Shown: positions 17,649 to 25,774 of the stretch, one piece after another
How positions within the stretch are numbered: the stretch's first letter is position 1
Layout of the letters: the number at the start of each line of letters is the position of its first letter
From: an uncultured Alphaproteobacteria bacterium
Lineage (GTDB): Bacteria > Pseudomonadota > Alphaproteobacteria > CAAHEQ01 > UBA3637
Assembly (NCBI GenBank): GCA_947629595.1
Contig: CANREI010000004.1
Location: 1 to 33,272, forward strand
Reading direction: 5' to 3'
DNA: 33,272 nt
Position numbers and translations under genes: made by a program
Notes under the pieces: model-generated
Told to the model about the DNA's origin: nothing
The model's database searches: none
Seen by the model: the letters and a program-made list of their open reading frames with translations, nothing else

Positions 17649-18104
17649 ATGATTTATCTGATTGGCTCACTGGCCGTTATACTGGATCAATTAACGAAAT
17701 ATTTGGCCGTTTCGTATCTGCCGGAACATCAATTTGTTCCCGTTTGTCCTTTTTTCAATTTCTTTTTAACTTATAATAAAGGCGTGAGCTTTTCGTTTTT
17801 ATGGTCGGATACGGCTTACGGACCTTATGTGTTAAGCCTGCTTTCACTCATTATTTGTCTCGGTCTTGTTTACTGGATAACCCGCGAATCCGATCAATTT
17901 ATGAAAGCTTGTTTGGCATTGGTGTTGGGCGGTGCGCTCGGCAACGTTATTGATCGCGTGCGAATCGGCAGCGTTATTGATTTTCTTGATTTTTATTATC
18001 ATTCTTATCATTGGCCCGCCTTTAACATAGCCGATACGGCTATTTGTTGCGGGGCGGGTCTTTTATTTTTTAAACTGTTTTTACAAAAGAAGGAAAAAAA
18101 ATGA
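17649..18104 (+). CDS. lspA: Lipoprotein signal peptidase (SPase II)
   Basis: LspA is the inner-membrane aspartyl protease that cleaves prolipoproteins before the lipidated Cys. The 151-residue protein has four membrane helices and both catalytic Asp motifs: 'GNVIDRVRIGSVIDFLDF' and 'FNIADTAI'. An upstream 'NKGVSFSF' matches the conserved 'NxGxAFS' loop. The final ATGA overlaps the next gene, which itself encodes a lipoprotein, a fitting pair. Confidence 0.97.
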   Translation: MIYLIGSLAVILDQLTKYLAVSYLPEHQFVPVCPFFNFFLTYNKGVSFSFLWSDTAYGPYVLSLLSLIICLGLVYWITRESDQFMKACLALVLGGALGNVIDRVRIGSVIDFLDFYYHSYHWPAFNIADTAICCGAGLLFFKLFLQKKEKK

Positions 18105-18310
18105 AAAAAATACTCTTTATTGTTCCGTTACTTGTTATTCTCAGCGCATGCAGTGAATCAAAGCCGCCGTTGGAAAGCACACAAATTGTTGACGGCAAAT
18201 CCATTGTTATGCCGCCCGAGTTTTATGTTTTACCCAAAGCATCAGCCCCCGCAAGCACCTCCGAAAATGCGACCGCATCCGATAACAATCAATCAAAAAT
18301 AAAAGGATAG
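18101..18310 (+). CDS. Small lipoprotein, DUF3035/BamF-like remnant
   Basis: A 69-residue protein with a lipoprotein signal peptide and lipobox 'ILSAC' (Cys ~17), so the mature protein has about 53 residues. The only recognisable segment is '[15 protein letters not shown]', resembling the 'PLxxPPdfxLxxP' motif of alphaproteobacterial DUF3035 lipoproteins, which commonly follow lspA. It is much shorter than typical DUF3035 members, ending in a Ser/Ala/Asn-rich, probably disordered stretch. Start overlaps the lspA stop by 4 nt. The family assignment rests on gene order plus one motif and is tentative; that it is a lipoprotein is secure. Confidence 0.75.
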   Translation: MKKILFIVPLLVILSACSESKPPLESTQIVDGKSIVMPPEFYVLPKASAPASTSENATASDNNQSKIKG

Positions 18311-18314
18311 AATC

Positions 18315-19928
18315 ATGATTCATACGACCTTGTCGGAACACGCCGAAACCGTTCGCAAAATGAACTTACGCCAAGCTTTTCGGGAAGATGAAAATCGCTT
18401 TCAAAAGTTTTCCGCTTCATTTGAAAACCAAATTTTATTGGATTATTCCAAAAATCTCATTACCGATGAAACCATGGCACTTTTGCTTCAATGGGCAAAA
18501 GAAGCGCATTTAAAAGAAAAAATCAATGCCATGATGCAAGGCGAAAAAATTAACACAACGGAAAATCGGGCGGTGTTACATATCGCCTTACGCAATCGGG
18601 ATAATCACCCGATTGAGGTTGACGGTAAAGACGTTATGCCCGAAATTAACCGCGTGTTGGAGCAAATGCACCGTTTTTCCGATCAAGTGCGCAACGGTTC
18701 GTGGAAAGGCGCGACGGGAAAAGCCGTAACGGATGTTGTAAATATCGGCATCGGCGGTTCCGATTTGGGGCCGGCCATGGCTCACGATGCTTTGGCCTTT
18801 TATCGCATTGATTCCCTTCGCTTTCACTTCGTTTCCAACGTTGACGGAACGGATATTGCCGAAACATTGAAAAAATGCAATCCCGAAACAACGCTTTTTA
18901 TTATTTCTTCCAAAACGTTCACCACGCAAGAAACGCTGACAAATGCGCAAACGGCGCGCAAGTGGCTGGTGCAAAAATTGGGCGAAAATGCCATTGAAAA
19001 GCATTTTGTTGCCGTTTCCACCAACAAAGAAGGCGTTGAAGCCTTCGGAATCAATCCGGAAAATATGTTTGTTTTTTGGGATTTTGTCGGCGGTCGCTAT
19101 TCGCTTTGGTCTGCCATCGGTTTATCGCTGATGATCGGAATCGGTTATACGCATTTTACGGAAATGCTCGCCGGCGCACACGCCATGGATAAACATTTTC
19201 AAGAAACACCGTTCGAAAAAAATCTGCCGGTTATTTTGGGCGTTATCGGTGCCTGGTATGCCTCTTATTTGGGTGCCGAATCTTATGCCGTTTTGCCTTA
19301 CGATCAATATTTGCATCGTCTGCCGGCTTATTTGCAGCAATTGGATATGGAAAGCAACGGCAAGAGCGTTCAAAAAACGGGCGATGCCGTTACCCTTTCA
19401 ACCGGGCCCGTTCTGTTCGGTGCGGCAGGCACAAACGGCCAACATTCGTTTTATCAGCTCATTCATCAGGGCACGCATCTCATTCCGACCGATTTTATCG
19501 CGCCCGTGTTTTCGCTGAACGAATCGGTGGGACAGCATAATATTTTACTTGCCAATTTTATTGCCCAACCCGAAGCTTTGATGACGGGCAAAACGGCCGA
19601 AGAGTTGCGTGCGCAAGGCGTTGATGAAAAGCTCATTCCGTTTCGCACTTTTTCCGGCAATCGACCGAGCAACACTCTTTTAATTGAAAAAATCACGCCT
19701 TACACTTTCGGAGCCTTAATTGCTTTATATGAACATAAAGTGTTTACCCAAGGCGTTTTATGGAACGTGAACAGCTTTGATCAATTCGGCGTTGAGCTCG
19801 GAAAACAGCTGGCGAAAAACGTTTTAACGGAGCTTGTCGATTCCACTCAACCGCTTCATCACGATTCCTCCACCAATGCGCTCATTCAAACCGTTCGGCA
19901 AAAAAGAAAAGGGTTAAAGAATACATAA
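18315..19928 (+). CDS. pgi: Glucose-6-phosphate isomerase
   Basis: Pgi interconverts glucose-6-phosphate and fructose-6-phosphate in the cytosol. The 537-residue protein carries '[15 protein letters not shown]', phosphate-binding 'SKTFTTQET', and both PGI family signatures: '[15 protein letters not shown]' and '[16 protein letters not shown]', followed by '[17 protein letters not shown]'. Length and order are normal for the larger proteobacterial type. It starts 4 nt after the lipoprotein gene behind 'AAAAGGATAGAATC' and runs into mutL 15 nt downstream, so it shares the lspA transcript. Confidence 0.98.
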   Translation: MIHTTLSEHAETVRKMNLRQAFREDENRFQKFSASFENQILLDYSKNLITDETMALLLQWAKEAHLKEKINAMMQGEKINTTENRAVLHIALRNRDNHPIEVDGKDVMPEINRVLEQMHRFSDQVRNGSWKGATGKAVTDVVNIGIGGSDLGPAMAHDALAFYRIDSLRFHFVSNVDGTDIAETLKKCNPETTLFIISSKTFTTQETLTNAQTARKWLVQKLGENAIEKHFVAVSTNKEGVEAFGINPENMFVFWDFVGGRYSLWSAIGLSLMIGIGYTHFTEMLAGAHAMDKHFQETPFEKNLPVILGVIGAWYASYLGAESYAVLPYDQYLHRLPAYLQQLDMESNGKSVQKTGDAVTLSTGPVLFGAAGTNGQHSFYQLIHQGTHLIPTDFIAPVFSLNESVGQHNILLANFIAQPEALMTGKTAEELRAQGVDEKLIPFRTFSGNRPSNTLLIEKITPYTFGALIALYEHKVFTQGVLWNVNSFDQFGVELGKQLAKNVLTELVDSTQPLHHDSSTNALIQTVRQKRKGLKNT

Positions 19929-19943
19929 AGGAATGAAAAGCTG

Positions 19944-21821
19944 ATGTCCATTCGATTATTACCGCAAAATCTGATCAATCAAATCGCTGCCGGCGAAGTG
20001 GTGGAGCGCCCTTCCTCCGCCTTAAAAGAATTGATTGAAAATGCCGTTGATGCCGGCGCCACAAGAATTGACATTAAAATTCAAAACGGCGGTAAAACCT
20101 TTTTTTCCGTAACGGATAACGGCAAAGGTATGACGAAAGAGGAATTAACGTTGGCCGTTGAACGGCATGCCACCAGCAAATTACCGCATGACGACTTGTT
20201 TGAAATCAATTTTTTGGGGTTCCGCGGTGAAGCCCTGCCCTCCATCGGTTCGGTTGCCAAATTAAGTATTTCGTCACGCACGCCCGATTCGGCGGAAGCA
20301 TGGAATATTAAAGTTGAAGGCGGCCATAAGTTTCCGCCCGTGCCGACAGCGCATCCGATCGGCACAACGGTTGAAGTGAAAGAGTTATTTTTTGCCACGC
20401 CTGCCCGTTTAAAATTTTTAAAATCGGATCAAAGCGAATATTTAAGCGTGAAAGAAATCGTTAATCGCATTGCCATGGCTTATCCGCATATTCAATTTAT
20501 TTTATCCGATGAAAAACGGCAGATTTTAAATTATCCGATTGTGCCGGAACTGTTTGATCGCGTTGCGCAAGTTATCGGTAAATCGTTTCATGAAAATGCC
20601 GTCCCGATTGATGAAGTTTATGATGATATGACTTTAAAAGGCTTTGTCAGTCTGCCCACTTATACGCGTTCAACTGGTGCCGAGCAATATTTATTCGTGA
20701 ACGGTCGTTTTATTCGGGATAAACTTGTAACCGGCGCCGTTCGGGGGGCCTATCAAGGATTGATCGGGCATGATGCCTATCCCGTTCTGGCCTTGTTTTT
20801 AAAGCTTTCCAATGAAAATGTCGATGTCAATGTTCATCCGGCCAAAATTGAAGTTCGTTTTAAAGAAAGTGCCAAAATTCGCGGATTTTTAGTGGCGGCC
20901 ATTCGTAACGCATTGGCGCAAAACGGGTTTAAAACCGCTACCACCATCGGTATCGGCGCTTTGGAAAAAAGTCAGCCGCAATCTTTTCCCGCAAGAAAAC
21001 ATATCTCTGTTTTTGAAAATAATCGGCAAATGCAAATGATGTCCGATGTTGTTTCCGACAAACCGTCAACAAACTGGGCACCCGATTACACATTGCCGCA
21101 TATCGGATACAGCGTTAAAAAAGATTTGCCCGATGAAAAGCCTGAAACGCCCGCATTTTCCGAACCGTACCAAAATGCCGAACCGAATATCGCGCCGAAT
21201 GTTACAAATTTGTCGGAAAACAAGCCGCAAAGCGAAACTTTTCCGCCGCTCGGATATGCCAAAGCACAGCTTTATAAAACATATATTATTTCGCAAACGG
21301 CAGACAGCATTATCATTATTGATCAACATGCGGCGCATGAGCGTTTAACTTATGAAAAGCTGGCGCAAAATATGGCCGATCATGCGCAAACACAGCTGCT
21401 GCTCATACCGGAAGTCATTGAATTATCGCCTGATGAAACAATGATATTAAGCACGCGCGCCAATGAATTAAAAGATATGGGTTTTGTCATTGATGCTTTC
21501 GGGCGAGATTGTGTTGCCGTGCGGGAAATTCCGGCGTTGTTGTCTCAAAGCGACATTCAAAAACTTGTGCAAGATTTAGCCGATACGATTTTGGAATATG
21601 ACGACACCGTTTTATTAAAAGACAAAATGAAAGATATTTGTGCACGCATTGCCTGTCACGGTTCCGTTCGTGCCGGACGGGTTTTAACAATCGATGAAAT
21701 GAACGCACTGCTCCGTCAAATGGAAGAATGCGCAACGGCCGGGCAATGCATTCACGGGCGACCGACATATATTGAATTAAAACTCAACGATATCGAGCGG
21801 TTATTCGGACGCAAAAAATAG
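19944..21821 (+). CDS. mutL: DNA mismatch repair protein MutL (with endonuclease motif)
   Basis: MutL couples MutS mismatch recognition to strand incision. The 625-residue protein has the N-terminal GHKL ATPase: 'IAAGEVVERPSSALKELIENAVDAGA', 'VTDNGKGM', 'ATSKL', 'GFRGEALPSIGSV'. A linker of low conservation (~330-430) separates the C-terminal dimerisation domain, which contains 'DQHAAHERLTYE', the DQHA(X)2E(X)4E metal-binding endonuclease motif, plus 'ACHGSVRAG' and 'CIHGRPT' (family 'CPHGRP'). So strand nicking is likely intrinsic and a MutH is not expected. The start has 'AAAGGAATGAAAAGCTG' upstream. The stop directly abuts the stop of the convergent glycosyltransferase gene. Confidence 0.97.
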   Translation: MSIRLLPQNLINQIAAGEVVERPSSALKELIENAVDAGATRIDIKIQNGGKTFFSVTDNGKGMTKEELTLAVERHATSKLPHDDLFEINFLGFRGEALPSIGSVAKLSISSRTPDSAEAWNIKVEGGHKFPPVPTAHPIGTTVEVKELFFATPARLKFLKSDQSEYLSVKEIVNRIAMAYPHIQFILSDEKRQILNYPIVPELFDRVAQVIGKSFHENAVPIDEVYDDMTLKGFVSLPTYTRSTGAEQYLFVNGRFIRDKLVTGAVRGAYQGLIGHDAYPVLALFLKLSNENVDVNVHPAKIEVRFKESAKIRGFLVAAIRNALAQNGFKTATTIGIGALEKSQPQSFPARKHISVFENNRQMQMMSDVVSDKPSTNWAPDYTLPHIGYSVKKDLPDEKPETPAFSEPYQNAEPNIAPNVTNLSENKPQSETFPPLGYAKAQLYKTYIISQTADSIIIIDQHAAHERLTYEKLAQNMADHAQTQLLLIPEVIELSPDETMILSTRANELKDMGFVIDAFGRDCVAVREIPALLSQSDIQKLVQDLADTILEYDDTVLLKDKMKDICARIACHGSVRAGRVLTIDEMNALLRQMEECATAGQCIHGRPTYIELKLNDIERLFGRKK

Positions 21822-22676
21822 CTATTTCCAATAATCTTTAATCCAAGTTGCCGGTTTTAAATGCTTATACAGTTTTTTAATGCCGCGGGGATATTTTCTG
21901 TCCGTGGGATCGGAACACCAAATGCCTTTTGAAGCGTCTTCCAAATCGGGCAATCCGTGAAAAGCAATCATTTTCAAGCCTTTTATGTCGGGAATTTTCG
22001 GCGACACAAACGACCGCAAATACCACTTGGGCAAGCAATGAAAACGAAAGCTTTTAAACCAATTATCCGGCCAAAAATTTAATTTTCCCCATTTTTCAAT
22101 TACTTTACCGGATAAATATTCCTGCGATGCCGTGTAAAATTTTTCAACCACTTCTTTGGGATGTTCTTCAAAATAACGTTTAATAAATCCCAACGTGCCC
22201 ACAACAAACGAATAACAGCTTGCCTGCCCGACTTTATCCCCTTTGGAATGCCAATCGTTAATAATGTAAAATTGAGTGCCTTTCGGATATTCAAAAAACT
22301 CATCTAAATTGCCCACAATCAGCGAATCCAAATCAAAGAAAAACACTCTTTGGCCGTCCAATCCGCCCAAATGATCATCACACAAAGCAGCTTCTTTGCG
22401 ATATGAATATTTTTGCGCCCATTCTTTTTCGGCGGGATTCACGTTTGTAAATTCGGGCAACGGATGCACGATAATATCGGGATTTAACCCCTCGGGATAT
22501 TCGGTAAAGCAATGAAAATCAATTTTATATTTTGTATTTCTTTTAATCATGGAACACAGTTTATTCACATCATCGGGTCCGTAATAAGTCGGCCCCCATT
22601 TAATGCAAATCACGTTATATTTTTTTGCCGATGAAGTCATTTTTTGATTTTTATTTTCCGATGTTTTTGTTTTCAT
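21822..22676 (-). CDS. Predicted glycosyltransferase (GT-A type, DxD-containing)
   Basis: From the ATG at 22676 (284 residues) the gene has 'GGAGG' 4 nt upstream; the ORF-track start at 22727 precedes the predicted promoter's transcription start region and is rejected. The protein lacks a signal peptide. 'NVICIKWGPTYYGPDDVNKLCSMI' type N-terminus, 'FHCFTEYPEGL' and the 'VFFFDLDSLIVGNLDEFF' segment, with Asp-Leu-Asp as the metal/nucleotide-sugar DxD motif, resemble GT8-like or related GT-A transferases. 'FWPDNWFKSFRFHCLPKWYL' and 'MIAFHGLPD' are distinctive in this family. Substrate and acceptor are unknown; surface glycan or adhesin decoration would fit the neighbours but is inference. Confidence 0.7.
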   Translation of the reverse strand: MKTKTSENKNQKMTSSAKKYNVICIKWGPTYYGPDDVNKLCSMIKRNTKYKIDFHCFTEYPEGLNPDIIVHPLPEFTNVNPAEKEWAQKYSYRKEAALCDDHLGGLDGQRVFFFDLDSLIVGNLDEFFEYPKGTQFYIINDWHSKGDKVGQASCYSFVVGTLGFIKRYFEEHPKEVVEKFYTASQEYLSGKVIEKWGKLNFWPDNWFKSFRFHCLPKWYLRSFVSPKIPDIKGLKMIAFHGLPDLEDASKGIWCSDPTDRKYPRGIKKLYKHLKPATWIKDYWK

Positions 22677-22708
22677 TGAACCTCCGTTGACATATCTGTG
22701 ATTTTTAT

Positions 22709-22737
22709 AGTGTATCGACATCAACAAAATATGTCAA
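22709..22737 (-). promoter_or_regulatory. Promoter of the glycosyltransferase gene
   Basis: Minus-strand TTGACA (22737-22732), 17-nt spacer, TACACT (22714-22709); predicted start ~25 nt before the 'GGAGG' ribosome binding site. Confidence 0.75.
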
Positions 22738-22806
22738 GCTAAAATTATTTACATAAAAATCAGCCGTCGGATTGTTTTTCAAAAGAAAAGCGCCGACGAC
22801 ACCGTT

Positions 22807-22830
22807 AAAAAATCCCCCGAAAAAGGGGGA
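22807..22830 (-). terminator. Intrinsic terminator for the left adhesin transcript
   Basis: On the minus strand CCCCC / GGGGG with a 6-nt T/C loop is followed by ATTTTTT. It lies ~230 nt after the adhesin stop codon, so the transcript would carry a long structured 3' end that includes hairpin element E1. Confidence 0.75.
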
Positions 22831-22872
22831 AGCGGCAGAATAAACTAGGCTTTTTTAATGTTTGCACCGATA

Positions 22873-22942
22873 TTTTCCCTCTATCGGCGGGTGGGACAGA
22901 CGGCTTTATGTCGTCTGTCGCTATGGGCCGATAGGGGGAAAA
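22873..22942 (-). repeat. Nested hairpin element E1 (inverted copy)
   Basis: Outer arms 22873-22888 and 22927-22942 pair over 16 positions with one wobble; an inner hairpin pairs 22895-22904 with 22910-22919 around a TTTAT loop. Read on the minus strand the unpaired bulges are CCATAGC and CCACCC. In that orientation the 25-nt inner hairpin is identical to that of element E4 upstream of the same gene. Confidence 0.85.
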
Positions 22943-22986
22943 TGAGTACGGCATTGCACATTTTCTACCCGAAAAGAGAGGAGAGG

Positions 22987-23046
22987 TGCCCCGCTGAATG
23001 GAAGCCTTAAAGGCGGGGCATCGGGAGGGACGATGGCTTCGTCCTC
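22987..23046 (-). other. Two further hairpins in the 3' region of the left adhesin
   Basis: TGCCCCGC (22987-22994) pairs with GCGGGGCA (23013-23020), enclosing a GCCTT/AAGGC stem. GGACGA (23028-23033) pairs with TCGTCC (23039-23044). Neither is followed by a T-run. With E1 and the terminator they fill the 380-nt gap between the glycosyltransferase and the adhesin; I see no gene here. Confidence 0.5.
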
Positions 23047-23059
23047 TCAAAAGCTGGCC

Positions 23060-24637
23060 TCACTCACATAAGGCATAGTCGAAGCTGCCGTTGCCGCGAC
23101 TGATGTAGTCGAGGTAACCGTTATAGAGGTAGACGCGGTACGCGAAGCAGGAAGAATCATTACTTCCATATGGATCGCTCAACCATAAATACTGGCTCGG
23201 ACGACTGTCTTCCTTCCCGTTATACGCCTTGCTTAATTCCTTCACTCCACTACTTACATCATCACTCGTGCTAGACTTATTACACGCCATCTCTGACCCC
23301 TCTGCATGGCAATATCCATATATACACTCTCCTCCGCTATATTGAATTTTATGCCTACATTGTAATTCAGAAATTGTCACCATGTGTTTATTACCCGGCA
23401 ACGCCTCGCAGAACCGCTTCGCACTCCACCAGGTCATAACCTTTGTTGATATAATGTATTTACTGCTTATATCTCCTGATTTGTTAATATCACTTTCTGC
23501 CTTCCTGCACTCACTCTTATAAGTGTCACTCCCCTCACCAAAGCCTTTGCTCTTATCAAATTCACTTGTGCAACTATATCCCCGATACAAATAGCAATAC
23601 TCTCCCTCTTTGCAATCAGCATTACTCTCGCATTCGCCGATTTTGCAGCGTTGTTTTTCTTCATCCCAATCGGCACATTGGTTGCATGTACCATAATTAG
23701 CGTAATAACCTGTATCGCACCAATAATGCTTCCCGTCTCCTTTTTTATCACAATCACTGTTCGTTCTGCATTCAACACATTGATTACTATACAAAACCGG
23801 CTTATCTTCCGGACATGTGGCAACACATTCACTGCCGTTCCAGTTTGGTGTATCCGGATAAACATTTTTGCAAGTATCACACTTACCCTCGGCGTTACAA
23901 ATCGGATAACTTGAACTGGTGCAATGGCTGTTATCACCGCATGCCGCACACTCTTCTATTTCTTTATTCCAATGCTGACTTGATGAGCATTTGCATTGCC
24001 TTGTCGCTTCATCCCACGGCGCGTCTTCCGGGCAGTTTTTACACGCACCGTCTGCGCTGCAATACCCTTCACACGTTGCCTCATCGCATTCTTTTCCGCC
24101 GCCCGAAACGCCCAAATCTTTGGTCGAAAAGGCTACCATTACTTCATTTTCTTCATTGTCACAAGGGATTTCCGCCGTCTCATAATCTTTACCGTTAATT
24201 TCTAATACGGCCGTATCATCCATGCCGTCTAATAAGGTTGCCAAAGGTTTACACACCCCGGCCGGTATGCCTGATAATGCAAATGAATAGCCCGTTTCTG
24301 TTTCGCCCGGCGTTTCTGTTTCTATATCTTCAAATTCAACCGCAACGCCATAATTTGCATTAAATTTTAAGTGTTTTTCATCATCGTACGGCGAGCCGAG
24401 CAATAATTCTTCCGCCCCTTGCGCAACTTTTATTTTTGCATCGGTGCGCATGAGGTTAATTTCATTCGCGATTTGATTCGCCTGATACCGATTCATGGCC
24501 ATTCTATATCCTGAAATGCCGCCGATTGAAATAACGCCGATAACGGCCAGAACGCCCAGCATTTCAACCATACTACGGCCTTGTTGCGCTTGATTTTCAA
24601 TTTGTTTTAATTGTTTTTTCCTTGTTTTATTGCTCAT
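23060..24637 (-). CDS. Pilin-like Cys-rich protein with C-type-lectin-like C-terminus (left adhesin)
   Basis: A 525-residue protein. A 20-residue basic leader ends in Gly before 'RSMVEMLGVLAVIGVISIGG', a type IV prepilin-like cleavage site with Glu at +5 but Arg, not Phe, at +1. A pilin-like helix and small domain follow to ~residue 180, with 'GVCKPLATLLDGMD' shared with its paralogue. Residues ~185-375 contain many Cys in EGF-like or knottin-like modules ('CPEDAPWDEATRQC', 'CGDNSHCTSSSYPIC'). The end (~395-525) resembles a C-type lectin fold: 'MTWWSAKRFCEALPG', 'YLWLSD', 'CFAYRVYLYNG', 'YALCE'. Likely exported and surface exposed as a pseudopilin-tipped adhesin; this is inference. 'AAAGGAAGCG' precedes the ATG. 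No pilus machinery is in the window. Confidence 0.75.
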   Translation of the reverse strand: MSNKTRKKQLKQIENQAQQGRSMVEMLGVLAVIGVISIGGISGYRMAMNRYQANQIANEINLMRTDAKIKVAQGAEELLLGSPYDDEKHLKFNANYGVAVEFEDIETETPGETETGYSFALSGIPAGVCKPLATLLDGMDDTAVLEINGKDYETAEIPCDNEENEVMVAFSTKDLGVSGGGKECDEATCEGYCSADGACKNCPEDAPWDEATRQCKCSSSQHWNKEIEECAACGDNSHCTSSSYPICNAEGKCDTCKNVYPDTPNWNGSECVATCPEDKPVLYSNQCVECRTNSDCDKKGDGKHYWCDTGYYANYGTCNQCADWDEEKQRCKIGECESNADCKEGEYCYLYRGYSCTSEFDKSKGFGEGSDTYKSECRKAESDINKSGDISSKYIISTKVMTWWSAKRFCEALPGNKHMVTISELQCRHKIQYSGGECIYGYCHAEGSEMACNKSSTSDDVSSGVKELSKAYNGKEDSRPSQYLWLSDPYGSNDSSCFAYRVYLYNGYLDYISRGNGSFDYALCE

Positions 24638-24833
24638 TTTTCGCTTCCTTTCAATGCAAATAGCATAAAATAAACGTACCTTTAATGCAACGCTGATTCC
24701 GGGGTAAAATTACCCTTAAATTTTGGTAAAATGGCCTTTTTATAAACCATTGATATTGCATTAAAAATACCTCAAAATAAATTTTTTTTGAAAAAATCAA
24801 AAAAAAGTGTTGCAAAAATCGTACGTTTTTTTG
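24638..24833 (-). repeat. Left arm of ~200-bp inverted repeat (adhesin leader)
   Basis: Read on the minus strand this matches 25892-26090 on the plus strand over nearly its whole length, ending at the adhesin start codons. By eye I count about 24 differences in about 200 positions. It contains 'CGTACG' sites, a T-tract/A-tract hairpin, a small ORF and the 'GGGTAATTTTACCC' hairpin. Confidence 0.9.
24651..24761 (-). CDS. Short leader ORF upstream of the left adhesin
   Basis: A 36-residue ORF (MQYQ...CYLH) starts 8 nt after GAGGT and stops 13 nt before the adhesin ATG. The right leader has a homologous ORF with the pattern 'MQYQxxIKxxFYQxLRVILP' and 'RCIKxTFILCY'. Most DNA differences change residues, so the conserved thing may be the nucleic acid rather than the peptide. 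It could be a translated leader that controls adhesin expression; not established. Confidence 0.35.
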   Translation of the reverse strand: MQYQWFIKRPFYQNLRVILPRNQRCIKGTFILCYLH

Positions 24834-24843
24834 ATGCATATTC

Positions 24844-24870
24844 AAAAAAAATCGCCTTGATGAGAGGCGA
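24844..24870 (-). terminator. Intrinsic terminator of the predicted ncRNA
   Basis: Minus-strand TCGCCT / AGGCGA stem with a 7-nt loop followed by eight T residues. It lies 83 nt before the left leader ORF and so would isolate the upstream ncRNA from the adhesin transcript. Confidence 0.85.
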
Positions 24871-25050
24871 CCGGAAGTTGGAAACTACTCAAAGGAAATA
24901 GTGCGATATATTGACCAAAAGGCTATTTTATCGCCTTCCGGTCGTTCGATTACTTGCCTTGTTTATAAAAAAACAAGGCTAAAATCTATCCTTTTTCAAG
25001 GATACCTTTGAAAGAGGTTTCCATACCTCGGGGCACACATCACTTGCCTT
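24844..25050 (-). ncRNA. Predicted ~207-nt structured ncRNA
   Basis: The segment is framed by a consensus promoter and an intrinsic terminator on the minus strand and has no credible ORF. Internal stems, minus strand, in order: GAGGT/ACCTC; TATCCTT-GAAA-AAGGATA; GCCTTGTTT/AAACAAGGC; and a perfect 10-bp stem CGACCGGAAG (24868-24877) with CTTCCGGTCG (24935-24944) enclosing ~57 nt. The last stem shares three bases with the terminator stem. An 'AAGGCAAGTRAT' motif occurs twice. I could not match it to 6S, tmRNA, RNase P or SRP RNA. Confidence 0.7.
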
Positions 25051-25056
25051 GCTTCC

Positions 25057-25085
25057 AGAATAAAAGCTTTTCATACCAATGTCAA
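25057..25085 (-). promoter_or_regulatory. Promoter of the predicted ncRNA
   Basis: Minus-strand TTGACA (25085-25080), 17-nt spacer, TATTCT (25062-25057). Predicted start near 25050. Confidence 0.8.
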
Positions 25086-25108
25086 GCAGAAAAAGCAGCA
25101 TCATTTAT

Positions 25109-25177
25109 TTTTTCCTCTATCGGCCCATAGCGGAGCGGCACAGTTGCGCCGCTCCACATCCGCCGATAGAGGGGAAA
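25109..25177 (+). repeat. Nested hairpin element E2
   Basis: Outer arms TTTCCTCTATCGGC (25111-25124) and GCCGATAGAGGGGAAA (25162-25177); inner stem GGAGCGGC/GCCGCTCC; bulges CCATAGC and ACATCC. It is followed by a tail 'CGGCGACAACGTTAAAA' shared with E7 and, more weakly, E1. Confidence 0.85.
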
Positions 25178-25219
25178 TTCGGCGACAACGTTAAAATTTG
25201 ATACATTTTCCCTGCTATT

Positions 25220-25288
25220 TTCTCAATTTTCGGTCCACCGCGCTATTCCACAATAGCGGGATAGCACTTCCCGCCGAAAATAAGAGAG
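25220..25288 (+). repeat. Nested hairpin element E3 (variant subfamily)
   Basis: Outer arms CTCAATTTTCGG (25222-25233) and CCGAAAATAAGAG (25274-25286) pair imperfectly; inner stem CGCTATT/AATAGCG. Bulges 'TCCACC' and 'ACTTCC' are like those of E6, forming a second subtype. Confidence 0.7.
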
Positions 25289-25418
25289 GAAACAAATACA
25301 GTTACCCTCAAAAAATAAATATAATATCAGCCGAAAAGAAAAGAGAGTGCCAACTGCAAATAGAGAAGAAAAATATCGTTTGTCTTTACCACTTCTGCCA
25401 AAATGACAGCCTGACGCC

Positions 25419-25487
25419 TTTCCTCCTATCGGCACATAGCGACAGACGACATAAAGCCGTCTGTCACACCCGCCGATAGAGGGGAAA
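25419..25487 (+). repeat. Nested hairpin element E4
   Basis: Outer arms 25419-25433 and 25472-25487; inner stem GACAGACGAC/GCCGTCTGTC with loop ATAAA; bulges ACATAGC and ACACCC. Its 25-nt inner hairpin equals that of the inverted element E1. A right-half-only remnant ('GCCGAAAAGAAAAGAGAGTG') lies between E3 and E4 near 25331. Confidence 0.85.
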
Positions 25488-25562
25488 AAGAGAGTGCCAT
25501 ATACAGATAACAGAGTGATACATTAAAAAAATAACGCCGCTTTCGGTTCTCTACCTTTTCTT

Positions 25563-25625
25563 TCTCATTCTCGGCACATAGCGGAACGTCACAATTGCGA
25601 CGTTCCACATCCGCCGAGAATGAGA
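25563..25625 (+). repeat. Nested hairpin element E5
   Basis: Outer arms TCTCATTCTCGGC (25563-25575) and GCCGAGAATGAGA (25613-25625) are perfectly complementary but differ in sequence from E2/E4, that is, with compensatory changes. Inner stem GGAACGTC/GACGTTCC; bulges ACATAGC and ACATCC. Confidence 0.85.
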
Positions 25626-25653
25626 GACAGAGACACAATTTTCTTTTCCTGCC

Positions 25654-25722
25654 TTTCTTATTTTCGGCACACCGCGCCGGCGCATATTTCAAGCGCCGCT
25701 ACTTCCCGCCGAAAATAAGAAA
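25654..25722 (+). repeat. Nested hairpin element E6 (variant subfamily)
   Basis: Outer arms TTTCTTATTTTCGGC (25654-25668) and GCCGAAAATAAGAAA (25708-25722) pair perfectly over 15 bp; inner stem CGGCGC/GCGCCG; bulges 'ACACCGC' and 'TACTTCCC' as in E3. Confidence 0.85.
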
Positions 25723-25774
25723 CCGTGCCCAAATGATACCTTTTCTAGCTGTTTTTAGCTGCAAAGTCTCATCA

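Noticed and set aside
24844-25050. 6S RNA, tmRNA, RNase P RNA, SRP RNA or retron msr-msd
   Set aside because: The ends do not pair as in 6S RNA, no tmRNA T-arm plus acceptor or P/SRP consensus core is recognisable, and no reverse transcriptase is nearby. Left as an unclassified ncRNA.
25198-25692. ORFs 25198-25479 (+) and 25426-25692 (-)
   Set aside because: They run through the hairpin elements on both strands, lack ribosome binding sites and have no recognisable composition or motif; by-products of the structured repeats.
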